From positions 18,813-82,812 of the forward strand of contig JAFQON010000001.1 of assembly GCA_017403185.1 (NCBI GenBank): 64,000 nucleotides of DNA. The letters run 5' to 3'. The DNA is from Clostridia bacterium (GTDB lineage Bacteria; Bacillota; Clostridia; Oscillospirales; Acutalibacteraceae). Below are positions 28,036-35,853 of this stretch, one piece after another. Position 1 is the stretch's first letter. Every line of letters begins with the position of its first letter. A program made the position numbers and the translations under genes. The notes beneath the pieces were generated by a model. That model worked only from the letters and a program-made list of their open reading frames with translations. It was not told where the DNA came from and did not search any database.

Positions 28036-29472
28036 TTAACGGAAATTTACATAACCAAACACAAGCAAACCTATCATTAAGACATAGAAGAACGGAAGAA
28101 CCGTTGCATCTCCGCCGAATGAAACAATAAACTCCTTTAATGATTTTGATTTTTCCTTGTTTTCCTTGAGTCTCTTCGGGCGTGCAAAGTAAGCAAGGTC
28201 GAAGAGAATATAACCCACACAGTAGAAAATCCAGGTTTCCCAAAGAGTATAGCCTCTGAGAATCTGACCTGCAAGTATAGCTGCACCCAACAAAATCAGG
28301 AAAATGCGTATGAGTTTGATATTCTTGTAATCCCAATAGCGTTCAAGTCCGTCGTGCTGTGCAATAACATAGTACATTGTAAAGCAACATATGATTGAAG
28401 CCATCGTCGTTGAACCAAGCATAACAAGGCAAAGCGGACCGACCATATAGCAGGGACGCTCAAGCACCTCAACGATATTCATATCAACCTCGCCGAAAGC
28501 ACGGGTGATTTTGTTGCCGTTTCTGCGATAAGGAATGATAAAGAGGAAAATTGTGAGAATTATCAAAGCACAGAAAACCCATGAAAGAGTAATGTCAACT
28601 TTTTCGGGAAGCATATACCAGAGCTTTCCTGTTGCTTCAGCCTGCTCAAGATTCTTGGCAGCGAGAGGCCAACCGAGAACAAAAGCACCTGCAATACCAA
28701 GACCGTTGAAGCAGCCCTGAGTAAACTCCATGATTTTCCAGCCGTCAACAATCTTGAGCTTTTCCCATTTGCCAAAAAGCATTTTGCCGTTTTTGAGAGG
28801 ATGAAGCTCCTTGTCATAGAAGGTAATGGCGACAACCCAACCGATTGAGCCGGCAAGAGCACCGCCAACCCACATAATAATCGTGAAAATATCCCTTCTT
28901 ATCGCTGCCATAACAAGCACGCCCGCAACTATCACAAGATTGCGTCCCCATTCCTCACGGCTGTCCTTCGAGAAGCAGATTTTGGGCATTTTTCCGTGTT
29001 CGGGGTCATAGGGAGTGTTGAAAATGCGGTATCCGATTTCCTGAACCAACGGAACAAGTGCAAAGAAGATAACGAAATCATACCATTTATAAACAACACC
29101 GCTCATGGCTGAGAAGCTCATACCGAGAAAAGCCGAGCCCAGACCGCTCCAGATTGAACCCTTGAATGCAAGAGCCAGATAACCAAGAGACGGATTGTAG
29201 CGTGGGCTGTCGTGGTCAAGAACAAGACCCATTGTTGAGCCGTAAGGCTCCATACCACCATAAAAATAGCCGAGTGCACAGGCCGCAGCAAACAGATATA
29301 CATTATCCATCAACAACTCTGAACCGGTGTACCATACACAAAGAATACCTATGAATGCACCGGGAAGCATAGCACCTTTTTCACCGCCGATAGCGGAGCC
29401 GCGCATACCCCATCCGAAGCACATTGTAATCATACTGATTGCCAAAAAGGCAAAAACATTCTGAGTTTCCAT
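28036..29472 (-). CDS. Unrecognised polytopic membrane protein
   Basis: A 478-residue protein with about eleven to twelve transmembrane segments and no family I can name. The N terminus carries a glycine-rich motif between the first helices (CFGWGMRGSAIGGEKGAMLPG), followed by YFYGGMEPYGSTMGLVLDHDSPRYNPSLGYL, both strikingly conserved-looking. A cytoplasmic Lys/Glu-rich segment (RPKRLKENKEKSKSLKE) precedes the last helix. GGGGGTT lies upstream of the ATG. It is the last gene of the reverse-strand cluster, 20 bases after the first BNR protein, so it is the best candidate for taking up whatever the two cytoplasmic BNR proteins act on. That role is inference. Confidence 0.65.
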   Translation of the reverse strand: METQNVFAFLAISMITMCFGWGMRGSAIGGEKGAMLPGAFIGILCVWYTGSELLMDNVYLFAAACALGYFYGGMEPYGSTMGLVLDHDSPRYNPSLGYLALAFKGSIWSGLGSAFLGMSFSAMSGVVYKWYDFVIFFALVPLVQEIGYRIFNTPYDPEHGKMPKICFSKDSREEWGRNLVIVAGVLVMAAIRRDIFTIIMWVGGALAGSIGWVVAITFYDKELHPLKNGKMLFGKWEKLKIVDGWKIMEFTQGCFNGLGIAGAFVLGWPLAAKNLEQAEATGKLWYMLPEKVDITLSWVFCALIILTIFLFIIPYRRNGNKITRAFGEVDMNIVEVLERPCYMVGPLCLVMLGSTTMASIICCFTMYYVIAQHDGLERYWDYKNIKLIRIFLILLGAAILAGQILRGYTLWETWIFYCVGYILFDLAYFARPKRLKENKEKSKSLKEFIVSFGGDATVLPFFYVLMIGLLVFGYVNFR

Positions 29473-29492
29473 AAATAACCCCCTGCAATTAT

Positions 29493-30512
29493 TTATTCTT
29501 TTTCAACACGAACAACTGCATAGCCAATCTTTTTGCGTGCACAGGTATAAACCATATGAAGCAGATTGCCTTCTGCAACGATTGACGGATATGAAAACTC
29601 GGTTTCCGGTTTATTTTCAAGCTCAATACTAACGGGGTATGTAGCACCGTTATCCTCGGAAAGGAAAAGACAGAGAGGTGTTCGGTCACCCCAGTTTTCA
29701 CTTACGGGATTGCAAATAAGTCCAAGAACTCCGCAGTCGGTCAGTGCCGCACCGATGCCGCTGTTGTTATTAGGCATATCGGTGGGTCTTGCTACAGACC
29801 ATGTGCGTCCGTAATCCGATGATTCGCTTCGGTAAATCCAATTAAGATTTGTGCGTGCAAGCATATAAACTCTGCCGTCGTGTGATTGATCCTCCCAAAT
29901 CGCAGGCTGAATCAGACCCTCACCGTCTTTGGGAAGCTCTTCTTTGCGGTTGCATATTGTGCCGTCGGGAAGCTCAAACGCAACGGGAGCGGAAAGCTTC
30001 CAGGTTTCACCGTTATCCATACTGCAGTCTGTCCATGATTCCCATCGGTCACATAAATCCTCAGTTGAACCGGGTGCAAGAAGTGCACCGTTTGAAAGTC
30101 TTATCATCTGATTTTTAACGGGTCCTCTTCCTCCGATATCACCGGGAACAAGCTCTTTTGGTTCCGACCAGGTTTTACCGTCGTCTGCAGAAACGGATTT
30201 CATTGAGTACCAATGGCCTTCATCAATACCGCTTTTGTAGATCAGCGTAAGAATGCCGTTTTCTGCAAAAAGGGTCGGATTCCAGTCAGCTTCACCGTCA
30301 TCCGGCGTTACGGGAACTGGTGTGCTCCATTCTCCGTCACGGCGTGCGAACCATATGCGCACATTCGGATTTTTTTCTTTTGTGCCGCCAAACCAAGCGG
30401 CAGTAGGCTTGCCGTTGCATACAGCAACCGTTGCTGCATGACATTCGCCTGTTTCTTCGTTAATACCTTCGGTTGAAAGGTATTCCTGGTATAAAAGCTC
30501 AGCCTTAATCAT
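29493..30512 (-). CDS. Cytoplasmic BNR-repeat sialidase-family protein
   Basis: A 339-residue six-bladed beta-propeller of the BNR_2/sialidase superfamily. Features in order: CHAATVAVCNGKPTAAWFGGTKE, ADWNPTLFAENG, Asp-box-like SADDGKTW, GRGPVKNQMIRLSNGALLAPGSTED, SMDNGETW, LIQPAIWED, MLARTNLNWIYRSESSDYGRTW, NNNSGIGAALTDCG and a closing SYPSIVAEGNLLHMVYTCAR. These match uncharacterised proteins named exo-alpha-sialidase by homology rather than proven sialidases. No signal peptide or anchor is present. The start overlaps the other BNR gene by eight bases, so both are translated together. It may hydrolyse an imported ulosonic-acid glycoside or an unrelated sugar. Confidence 0.75.
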   Translation of the reverse strand: MIKAELLYQEYLSTEGINEETGECHAATVAVCNGKPTAAWFGGTKEKNPNVRIWFARRDGEWSTPVPVTPDDGEADWNPTLFAENGILTLIYKSGIDEGHWYSMKSVSADDGKTWSEPKELVPGDIGGRGPVKNQMIRLSNGALLAPGSTEDLCDRWESWTDCSMDNGETWKLSAPVAFELPDGTICNRKEELPKDGEGLIQPAIWEDQSHDGRVYMLARTNLNWIYRSESSDYGRTWSVARPTDMPNNNSGIGAALTDCGVLGLICNPVSENWGDRTPLCLFLSEDNGATYPVSIELENKPETEFSYPSIVAEGNLLHMVYTCARKKIGYAVVRVEKE

Positions 30513-31551
30513 TAACCAATTCCTCCCAATCTGAAATTACTGTGTCCGCAACGAAGCGGTTTTCCTCTTCACCGAGATTATAATAATAAAGAATATGTAT
30601 TTCGTTGTTGAAGAACGCTGCTCTGGGGTAGCCGATATCCGTGTTGACCGCATCGGTACGCAGTGCTTTGGGTTTACTCCAGTTTTTACCGTCGCGTGTA
30701 GTTGTGATGAACAAGCCGCAAGGTGCCTGCCTACGGAAATAGGCAAGAACAACTGTTCCGTCAGGTAATGTGCAAAGCGCAGGCGGGCTGCCGCCACTCA
30801 TATCATTATCTATGTAGTTGAGCTTTGTTTCATAAACCCATGTTTTTCCTTCGTCATTGCTCAGGTAAACATCAAGCTGTGTAAAACCGGGTTCATTTTC
30901 ACTTGCATAGCGGGCTATTCCGAGCAATGAGCCGTCCGGAATCCGTGCTATTGCAGGCATAATACTGAAGTCACCGTAGGGTGGGTCTTCCCCCATCATT
31001 CCGAGCTTTTCCCACTTGCCGTCAAATGTAAGTTTTACGGCAAATGTATTTCCCTCAAGTCCGTCAGCCTTAACACCGGTCATGGCAAGAATAAAATAAT
31101 TGTCACAAACAATGTAATCCGTTCTTGCACTTACACCGACAAGGCCGAAATCGGGAATATAAAACGGGCCCTCCCAGCTTTTACCTGCATCGTTTGTAAC
31201 CATAAGCTGTGTAAACACGTTTCCGTCCCAGCCCGACGGCATCAGATACAATCCGCTTTCGGGAGTAAGCAAATCCGAGGGTAAATCCGGAAGGCGTGTT
31301 TTGTTTTCGTAATCAATTGCAGGAATTTCCGGATATTCGTGAACCCAGCCCGTTTCCGGTCGGAATCTTGCGAACATTCTTATTGTCGGCTTTGTTCTGT
31401 CAAGTGCGTGAACATCGGGACCGTTGTAATGGTGAATACCCTTTTCAAAGCCAACAAGTAATTCTTCGTTGAATTTCCATATACCGTGGTTTGCAGGCCA
31501 GCCAAAAAAGTCAGTCTTGCCGATAGCCACGATATTGTGTGTTACTGTCAT
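30505..31551 (-). CDS. Second cytoplasmic BNR-repeat sialidase-family protein
   Basis: A 348-residue beta-propeller. The ATG at 31551 is preferred: GAAGGG lies eight bases upstream, while the GTG at 31560 touches it. Asp-box-like turns include TNDAGKSW, SNDEGKTW and TRDGKNW, and there are propeller strands such as YGDFSIMPAIARIPDGSLLGIARY and GSPPALCTLPDGTVVLAYFRR. It is only distantly similar to its downstream partner, so the two are not a recent duplication. The N-terminal half has an unusual KIWKFNEELLVGFEKGIHH-type opening in which GIWKFNEELLVGF replaces the first canonical blade. No export signal. It is separated from kdsB by a terminator-like hairpin. Confidence 0.75.
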   Translation of the reverse strand: MTVTHNIVAIGKTDFFGWPANHGIWKFNEELLVGFEKGIHHYNGPDVHALDRTKPTIRMFARFRPETGWVHEYPEIPAIDYENKTRLPDLPSDLLTPESGLYLMPSGWDGNVFTQLMVTNDAGKSWEGPFYIPDFGLVGVSARTDYIVCDNYFILAMTGVKADGLEGNTFAVKLTFDGKWEKLGMMGEDPPYGDFSIMPAIARIPDGSLLGIARYASENEPGFTQLDVYLSNDEGKTWVYETKLNYIDNDMSGGSPPALCTLPDGTVVLAYFRRQAPCGLFITTTRDGKNWSKPKALRTDAVNTDIGYPRAAFFNNEIHILYYYNLGEEENRFVADTVISDWEELVND

Positions 31552-31584
31552 TTTCTTCACCCTTCACTCTTTTGAATAATATCA

Positions 31585-31625
31585 AAAGCCCCCCAATGAA
31601 ACTTTTTCGTATTTCATTCGGGGGT
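31585..31625 (-). terminator. Terminator-like hairpin after kdsB, inside the cluster
   Basis: On the minus strand, CCCCCGAATGAAAT pairs with TTTCATTGGGGGG across a short A-rich loop and is followed by CTTTTGATATT. It begins 14 bases after the kdsB stop and 34 bases before the next start, so it splits the cluster into two transcripts or tunes readthrough. Confidence 0.75.
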
Positions 31626-31638
31626 AAAAGCTGACTAA

Positions 31639-32388
31639 TCAGCAGCCATGCATCTCTTTGTAAATGCGGATGACCTCCTGCAGATCTTCCTCTGTATCCA
31701 CGCTGACAGCTTTGTAATGTGCGGGAGCAGGAACGATTTTGATTTTATATCCGTGCTCCAGAACCTTAAGCTGCTCAAGTGACTCTGCCTCCGAAAGAGG
31801 TGTGGGAGCAAGCTTTGTGTATGTATTAAGGAACTCGTGTGTATACGCATAAATTCCGATATGCTCAAAATATCTTGCATGTTCTGCATGACGGGGATAC
31901 GGAATGGGAGAACGGGAGAAATAAATTGCATTTCCGTTCACATCGCTGACTACTTTAACAACGGTGTTGTTATGCACATAGTCTTCATCACCCGTAATTT
32001 CCAGACTGCCTGTTGCCATAACGCAGTCGGGGCTGTTAATAAGAGCAGAACCGATATCATCAATGATTCCGGGAGGAACAAGAGGCTCGTCGCCCTGAAT
32101 ATTGATAACATAATCGCAATCATAATTGCTTGCAGCCTCTGCAACTCTGTCTGAACCTGTGGGATGATTGACACTTGTCATAACAGCTTCGCCGCCGAAA
32201 GCGATAACAGCGTCATATACACGCTGGTCATCGGTTGCAACAACAACCTTGCTGAGAACCTTTGATTTGCTTGCATTTTCGTAAACATGCTGAATCATCG
32301 GCTTACCGCATATATCCTTAAGGGGCTTGCCCGGAAGACGTGATGAACCGTAACGGGCAGGAATAACGCCTAAAACTTTAGCACTCAT
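31639..32388 (-). CDS. kdsB: 3-deoxy-manno-octulosonate cytidylyltransferase (CMP-Kdo synthetase)
   Basis: A 249-residue nucleotidyltransferase that couples a 3-deoxy-ulosonic acid to CMP. It has the full KdsB signature: VIPARYGSSRLPGKPL (8-23), the TDDQRV and TGSDRVAEA boxes, VINIQGDEPL (93-102), IYFSRSPIPYPR (154-165) and HIGIYAYTHEFL (175-186). These separate it from NeuA-type CMP-sialate synthetases. CMP-Kdo is the donor for lipopolysaccharide core and some capsules, so a copy in a presumed Gram-positive is notable. No kdsA, kdsC or kdsD is in the window. AAGGAG precedes the ATG. The substrate could be Kdo or a related eight-carbon sugar; the enzyme class is firm. Confidence 0.9.
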   Translation of the reverse strand: MSAKVLGVIPARYGSSRLPGKPLKDICGKPMIQHVYENASKSKVLSKVVVATDDQRVYDAVIAFGGEAVMTSVNHPTGSDRVAEAASNYDCDYVINIQGDEPLVPPGIIDDIGSALINSPDCVMATGSLEITGDEDYVHNNTVVKVVSDVNGNAIYFSRSPIPYPRHAEHARYFEHIGIYAYTHEFLNTYTKLAPTPLSEAESLEQLKVLEHGYKIKIVPAPAHYKAVSVDTEEDLQEVIRIYKEMHGC

Positions 32389-32413
32389 ATCAATATTCTC
32401 CTTTTATTTATAA

Positions 32414-33625
32414 TCAGAAACTGTATTTTTCACGAAGGGCATTACGCATTTTGTTGAGTGAGAACGGCTTGATTTCATCGCAGATTTTTTCACGCATAGC
32501 CTTGCCTTCGTCTGTGTTCTGGGGAGCTGATGTGAAATCAAGAGATACACCGAGCTCGTTGCATATACGGTCAACGAAAATCGGCCAGAGTTCACCGATA
32601 TCGCCGATAACGGGAATACTGTTCTCAAGACGGGTAAATGCAGACATTTCCATACGGAAAGGAATTTTGGTGAGCTTGGTTTTGGGAAGGCCCTCGTTAA
32701 TTGCTTTCTGAATAAGCTCGCTCTGTTTATTCAAATCCCACGAACGCTTGAGGTTTTCATCAAGGTCGAAGCGGATAAGAGTTTTATCCTTGAGGCTGTA
32801 TGTGGGCAGACCGTTCATTGCGGCCCAAATACCGTGGCCTGTGTATGTTTCAAAAGGACCGTCGTGAATTTCCTGAGTAAGAGCAACTGCGGATTCAATA
32901 ATAACATCGGCTTCCGAAAGCATTTTTGCGATTCTCTTGCAACGCTGACTTACGGGAATGCTGTCAGAGATGCAGAGGCCTACCTGACCGCCGCCGATAA
33001 GCTGAGGAACGCTTACAAGAACAGGCACTCCTTTGATAGCACCCGCACCGATCATAGTGTTGGGATCTGCACCGAGACCGGCAATATATTCAAAGCTTTC
33101 CCCAAGCGTTTGTGCCGCAACCATAATCTCTGTTGAAACCGTTTCGTTGAAATAACCGACAGGATAAGCCATATTACCTGCCGCTTTGATAATAACCTTG
33201 CCCTCTGCCTTTTCGCAGGCGGAGATAAGGTCTTCATCAAGAGGAAGCTCCGAACGGATTCGTGTCCATTCCTCTTTGCTGAGCTGAGTGAGCTCGTAGA
33301 TATTACCGCGGCAGCGGATATTTTCAGGACATTTGTCACCGAGAATATCTGCGTCAAAGCGCTTTACTCTGTCAAGAGTTCCGCCCATTTCGTGAGAAAT
33401 AACCGCAGAGCTTGTTGTTACGCCGTCAATAAGACCTGCGTGGATAAGAGCTGCAATAAGAGTTGTAACACCCTCGTGAAGATTGGGACCGCTTCCGATA
33501 ACGGCCGCAACCTTGCCACCGCGTTTTTTTACTTCAATAACTTTTTCGATTGCAATTTTTAAAAATTCTTTTGTTTCATCGGGAAGTGCCTGATAAAGCT
33601 GTTCAACCAAAGCGGGTGATGCCAT
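32414..33625 (-). CDS. Unrecognised 403-residue protein linked to kdsB
   Basis: I do not recognise a family. The N-terminal half looks like an alpha/beta Rossmann-type domain: KVAAVIGSGPNLHEGVTTLI (39-58), AGLIDGVTTSSAVISHEMGG, and KVIIKAAGNMAYPVGYFNE, with a glycine-rich VPQLIGGGQVGLCISDSIP segment later. The loop order faintly recalls deoxyhypusine-synthase-like proteins, but their catalytic lysine motif is not visible, so I do not adopt that name. The C terminus is helical. It has no export signal or membrane helix. AGGAG precedes the ATG, and kdsB starts 25 bases downstream, so the two are co-expressed. A role in making or using a deoxy-ulosonic sugar is suggested by position only. Confidence 0.7.
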   Translation of the reverse strand: MASPALVEQLYQALPDETKEFLKIAIEKVIEVKKRGGKVAAVIGSGPNLHEGVTTLIAALIHAGLIDGVTTSSAVISHEMGGTLDRVKRFDADILGDKCPENIRCRGNIYELTQLSKEEWTRIRSELPLDEDLISACEKAEGKVIIKAAGNMAYPVGYFNETVSTEIMVAAQTLGESFEYIAGLGADPNTMIGAGAIKGVPVLVSVPQLIGGGQVGLCISDSIPVSQRCKRIAKMLSEADVIIESAVALTQEIHDGPFETYTGHGIWAAMNGLPTYSLKDKTLIRFDLDENLKRSWDLNKQSELIQKAINEGLPKTKLTKIPFRMEMSAFTRLENSIPVIGDIGELWPIFVDRICNELGVSLDFTSAPQNTDEGKAMREKICDEIKPFSLNKMRNALREKYSF

Positions 33626-33659
33626 AATTATTTCTCCTGTTCATAGATATTTTTTACAT

Positions 33660-34220
33660 TTACTTGATCTTTCTGCCAAAACAAGCATCGTCGTGGTCAA
33701 TTGACAAAAGTGTGAAACCGTATTTTTTATAGAAATTTACTGCTCTTTCGTTTCTCGGACCGCAGGTAAGACAAACTCCTGAAATACCTTTTTCGGCAAG
33801 ATGGTCGCAAAGAGTTTTGATAAGCTTACCGCCCATACCCATTCTCTGATATTCGGGAAGAATATCAATATGAAGGTGAGCAGGATACTCGTTCTTGAAC
33901 TTTTCCTGACAGTTGTATGCTGTGGAAGCCCACTCATATCTGTCCTCACCAAAAGTGTTTGAACGGGGAAGATAGTCCCTGTCGTAAATCTCTTTGAATC
34001 TGTCGAAATTTTCAGCACAGATTATGTAACCGACCGCCCTGCCGTTGTCATCAAGAACAAAGCAATTTTCAGGCTCGTGTTCAATATAATAATTGCAAAA
34101 AGTGTTGTGATAAAACTGCCCTGTCAAAAAATCCGGCACTTCTTCGGGACCATCGCTGTTGTGATTTACAAACTGCACGTCAGCACGGTCTTTTTCTTCG
34201 TATTTTCTGATGAATACCAT
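33660..34220 (-). CDS. GNAT-family N-acetyltransferase
   Basis: A 186-residue GNAT protein. The acetyl-CoA-binding motif A reads LHIDILPEYQRMGMGGKLIKTL (about 124-145, the Q/RxxGxG/A loop being QRMGMG), and motif B ends with NFYKKYGFTLLSID. The N-terminal part, FIRKYEEKDRADVQFVNHNSDG, resembles the group annotated as acyltransferases acting on amino sugars or small molecules. It is the first gene of the reverse-strand cluster, 34 bases before the 403-residue protein, with its own promoter. Acetylation of a sugar intermediate would fit its neighbours but is unproven. Confidence 0.8.
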   Translation of the reverse strand: MVFIRKYEEKDRADVQFVNHNSDGPEEVPDFLTGQFYHNTFCNYYIEHEPENCFVLDDNGRAVGYIICAENFDRFKEIYDRDYLPRSNTFGEDRYEWASTAYNCQEKFKNEYPAHLHIDILPEYQRMGMGGKLIKTLCDHLAEKGISGVCLTCGPRNERAVNFYKKYGFTLLSIDHDDACFGRKIK

Positions 34221-34255
34221 TAAAACTCACCACCCTCAATCCGGTTTATAGAGAT

Positions 34256-34284
34256 AGATTATCACATGGATTAGAAAAAAGCAA
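34256..34284 (-). promoter_or_regulatory. Sigma-A promoter for the GNAT-kdsB cluster
   Basis: On the minus strand TTGCTT (34284-34279) and TAATCT (34261-34256) are 17 bases apart. The element lies nine bases from the -35 of the divergent ceramidase-family operon. Confidence 0.45.
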
Positions 34285-34292
34285 GAAATTAC

Positions 34293-34320
34293 TTGAATTT
34301 TTTTGGAATAAGTGTATAGT
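34293..34320 (+). promoter_or_regulatory. Sigma-A promoter for the ceramidase-family operon
   Basis: TTGAAT (34293-34298) and TATAGT (34315-34320) are 16 bases apart, 30 bases before the ATG. Confidence 0.55.
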
Positions 34321-34350
34321 AAAGATATACAGTTTTTCGGAGGAATGTGT

Positions 34351-35826
34351 ATGAATTTAAAGGATAGTTTCACAAAAAAAGCGGTGAACTCCCTGATAAG
34401 TTTTATTATTTCAACTATGCCGAAGAGATGCTTCACAACACAGGAAAAATCAGATGAGTTTATGCTCACGGGAGACGGCAGATTTTCGTATGTTCCGGGT
34501 GAAAAATGGACCTGCGGCTTCGGCAAAGTGTCGTTCACTCCTGCCGATTATGAATCCGAAACATATTATATTGCGGGTTATGACTCCAACAACCCCGTTA
34601 AGGGGGTGCTTGACGACTTGTATGCAAGAGCGGTTTATCTTGACGATAACAGAGAAAACGGCGGAGTTATTTTCTGTGCCCTCGATTGTGTCGGCATCAG
34701 CAGAAAAGACATAAACGATATAAAAAAGCTTGTTCTCGAAAGCGGCAGACTCGGTAAAATCAAATCAATCAATATCTGTGCAACACATACGCACGCAGGA
34801 ATCGATACGCAGGGTCTCTGGGGTGAGAAAATTTATAAAAGCGGCAAAAACAAAGCCTTTATGGAGAATCTGAAAAAGGCGGCGGCACAGGCTGTCATTG
34901 CGGCGTTTGAAAACAAAAAAGACGGCAGACTCTTTATGGGTCATACTCCCGTTGAAGATATGCAGGCAGACGTAAGAACTCCCGAAACCTACGATAAAAA
35001 TCTTACAAGATTCCGCTTTTTGCCCGACGATAAATCAGGCGATATTTACATTGTGAATTTCGCTTCCCACGCTGAACTGCTCGGCACAACATCGCTTATC
35101 AGTGCCGATTTCCCCGCATATCTTATCAAAGAAATCGAGGAAAACGCTCCGGGTTCGAACGCCGTTTTCTTTAACGGTGCGATTGGTGGAATGATTTCCG
35201 CAAAAGAAATAAAGAAGGTTTACAGAGATTCAATCGACTGCGAAGCATATATGAAAAGCTTCGGAAAGCAATTGGGAATAATTGCTCTCGGCATAGAAAA
35301 AGAAACGGAGCTGCAACCTATTCTTAACATAAAATCAAAAGGGATTGTCGTTCCGGGTGATAACACCGTTCTCATTCTTGCAAGATTCCTTAAGGTTCTC
35401 AACAATGATATCGGCAGAACAAATAAAAGAACCAAGGCATGCATTTATTCCGAAGTGGGTTATATGGAGCTGGGTGATAAGGACGTTGCCGTATTCCTTG
35501 TTCCCGGCGAGCTGTTTCCCGAGCTTTATAACGGAGAATTCCTTACGGAAAAAGACAGCGCAAATCACAGACCGTCAAGCTACAAAAAAGTGCTTGCCGA
35601 TATGACGGACTGCAAGCATAAGTTTGTTATAGGTCTTTGTAACGATGAACTCGGCTATATTCTTGCAGAAAACGATTTTCTGCTGAACGAAACTTTGCCT
35701 TACATAAACAAAGCAACCGACGATATGGACAGAGACCACTATGAGGAAACGAACTCAACAGGCCCCGGAACGGGAAAAATCATTCTTGACGAAACGGAAA
35801 ATCTGATAAAAACGGCTTGTAATTAA
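34351..35826 (+). CDS. Neutral/alkaline ceramidase-family protein (PF04734 type), no signal peptide
   Basis: A 491-residue protein of the neutral ceramidase superfamily. The ATG at 34351 is chosen because CGGAGG sits seven bases away; an ATG at 34345 is too close and the longest frame overlaps the promoter. Family features: GVLDDLYARAVYLDD, the metal motif ATHTHAGIDTQG (His146, His148), NFASHAELLG with a further His, the FFNGAIGGMIS segment at the place of the nucleophile-bearing loop, VPGELFPEL with the metal Glu, and LCNDELGYILAENDF carrying the conserved Tyr. The N terminus is only weakly hydrophobic. First gene of a four-gene operon with GH3 and GH42 enzymes. Activity may be on ceramide, another N-acyl lipid, or something else. 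Confidence 0.75.
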   Translation: MNLKDSFTKKAVNSLISFIISTMPKRCFTTQEKSDEFMLTGDGRFSYVPGEKWTCGFGKVSFTPADYESETYYIAGYDSNNPVKGVLDDLYARAVYLDDNRENGGVIFCALDCVGISRKDINDIKKLVLESGRLGKIKSINICATHTHAGIDTQGLWGEKIYKSGKNKAFMENLKKAAAQAVIAAFENKKDGRLFMGHTPVEDMQADVRTPETYDKNLTRFRFLPDDKSGDIYIVNFASHAELLGTTSLISADFPAYLIKEIEENAPGSNAVFFNGAIGGMISAKEIKKVYRDSIDCEAYMKSFGKQLGIIALGIEKETELQPILNIKSKGIVVPGDNTVLILARFLKVLNNDIGRTNKRTKACIYSEVGYMELGDKDVAVFLVPGELFPELYNGEFLTEKDSANHRPSSYKKVLADMTDCKHKFVIGLCNDELGYILAENDFLLNETLPYINKATDDMDRDHYEETNSTGPGTGKIILDETENLIKTACN

Positions 35827-35853
35827 AATTATCTTTATAAGGAGATGTAGAAA

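Noticed and set aside
29493-31551. Calling the BNR proteins true sialidases (nanH)
   Set aside because: They have propeller and Asp-box-like turns, but no export signal, no clear arginine triad could be assigned, and no nan catabolic genes are nearby.
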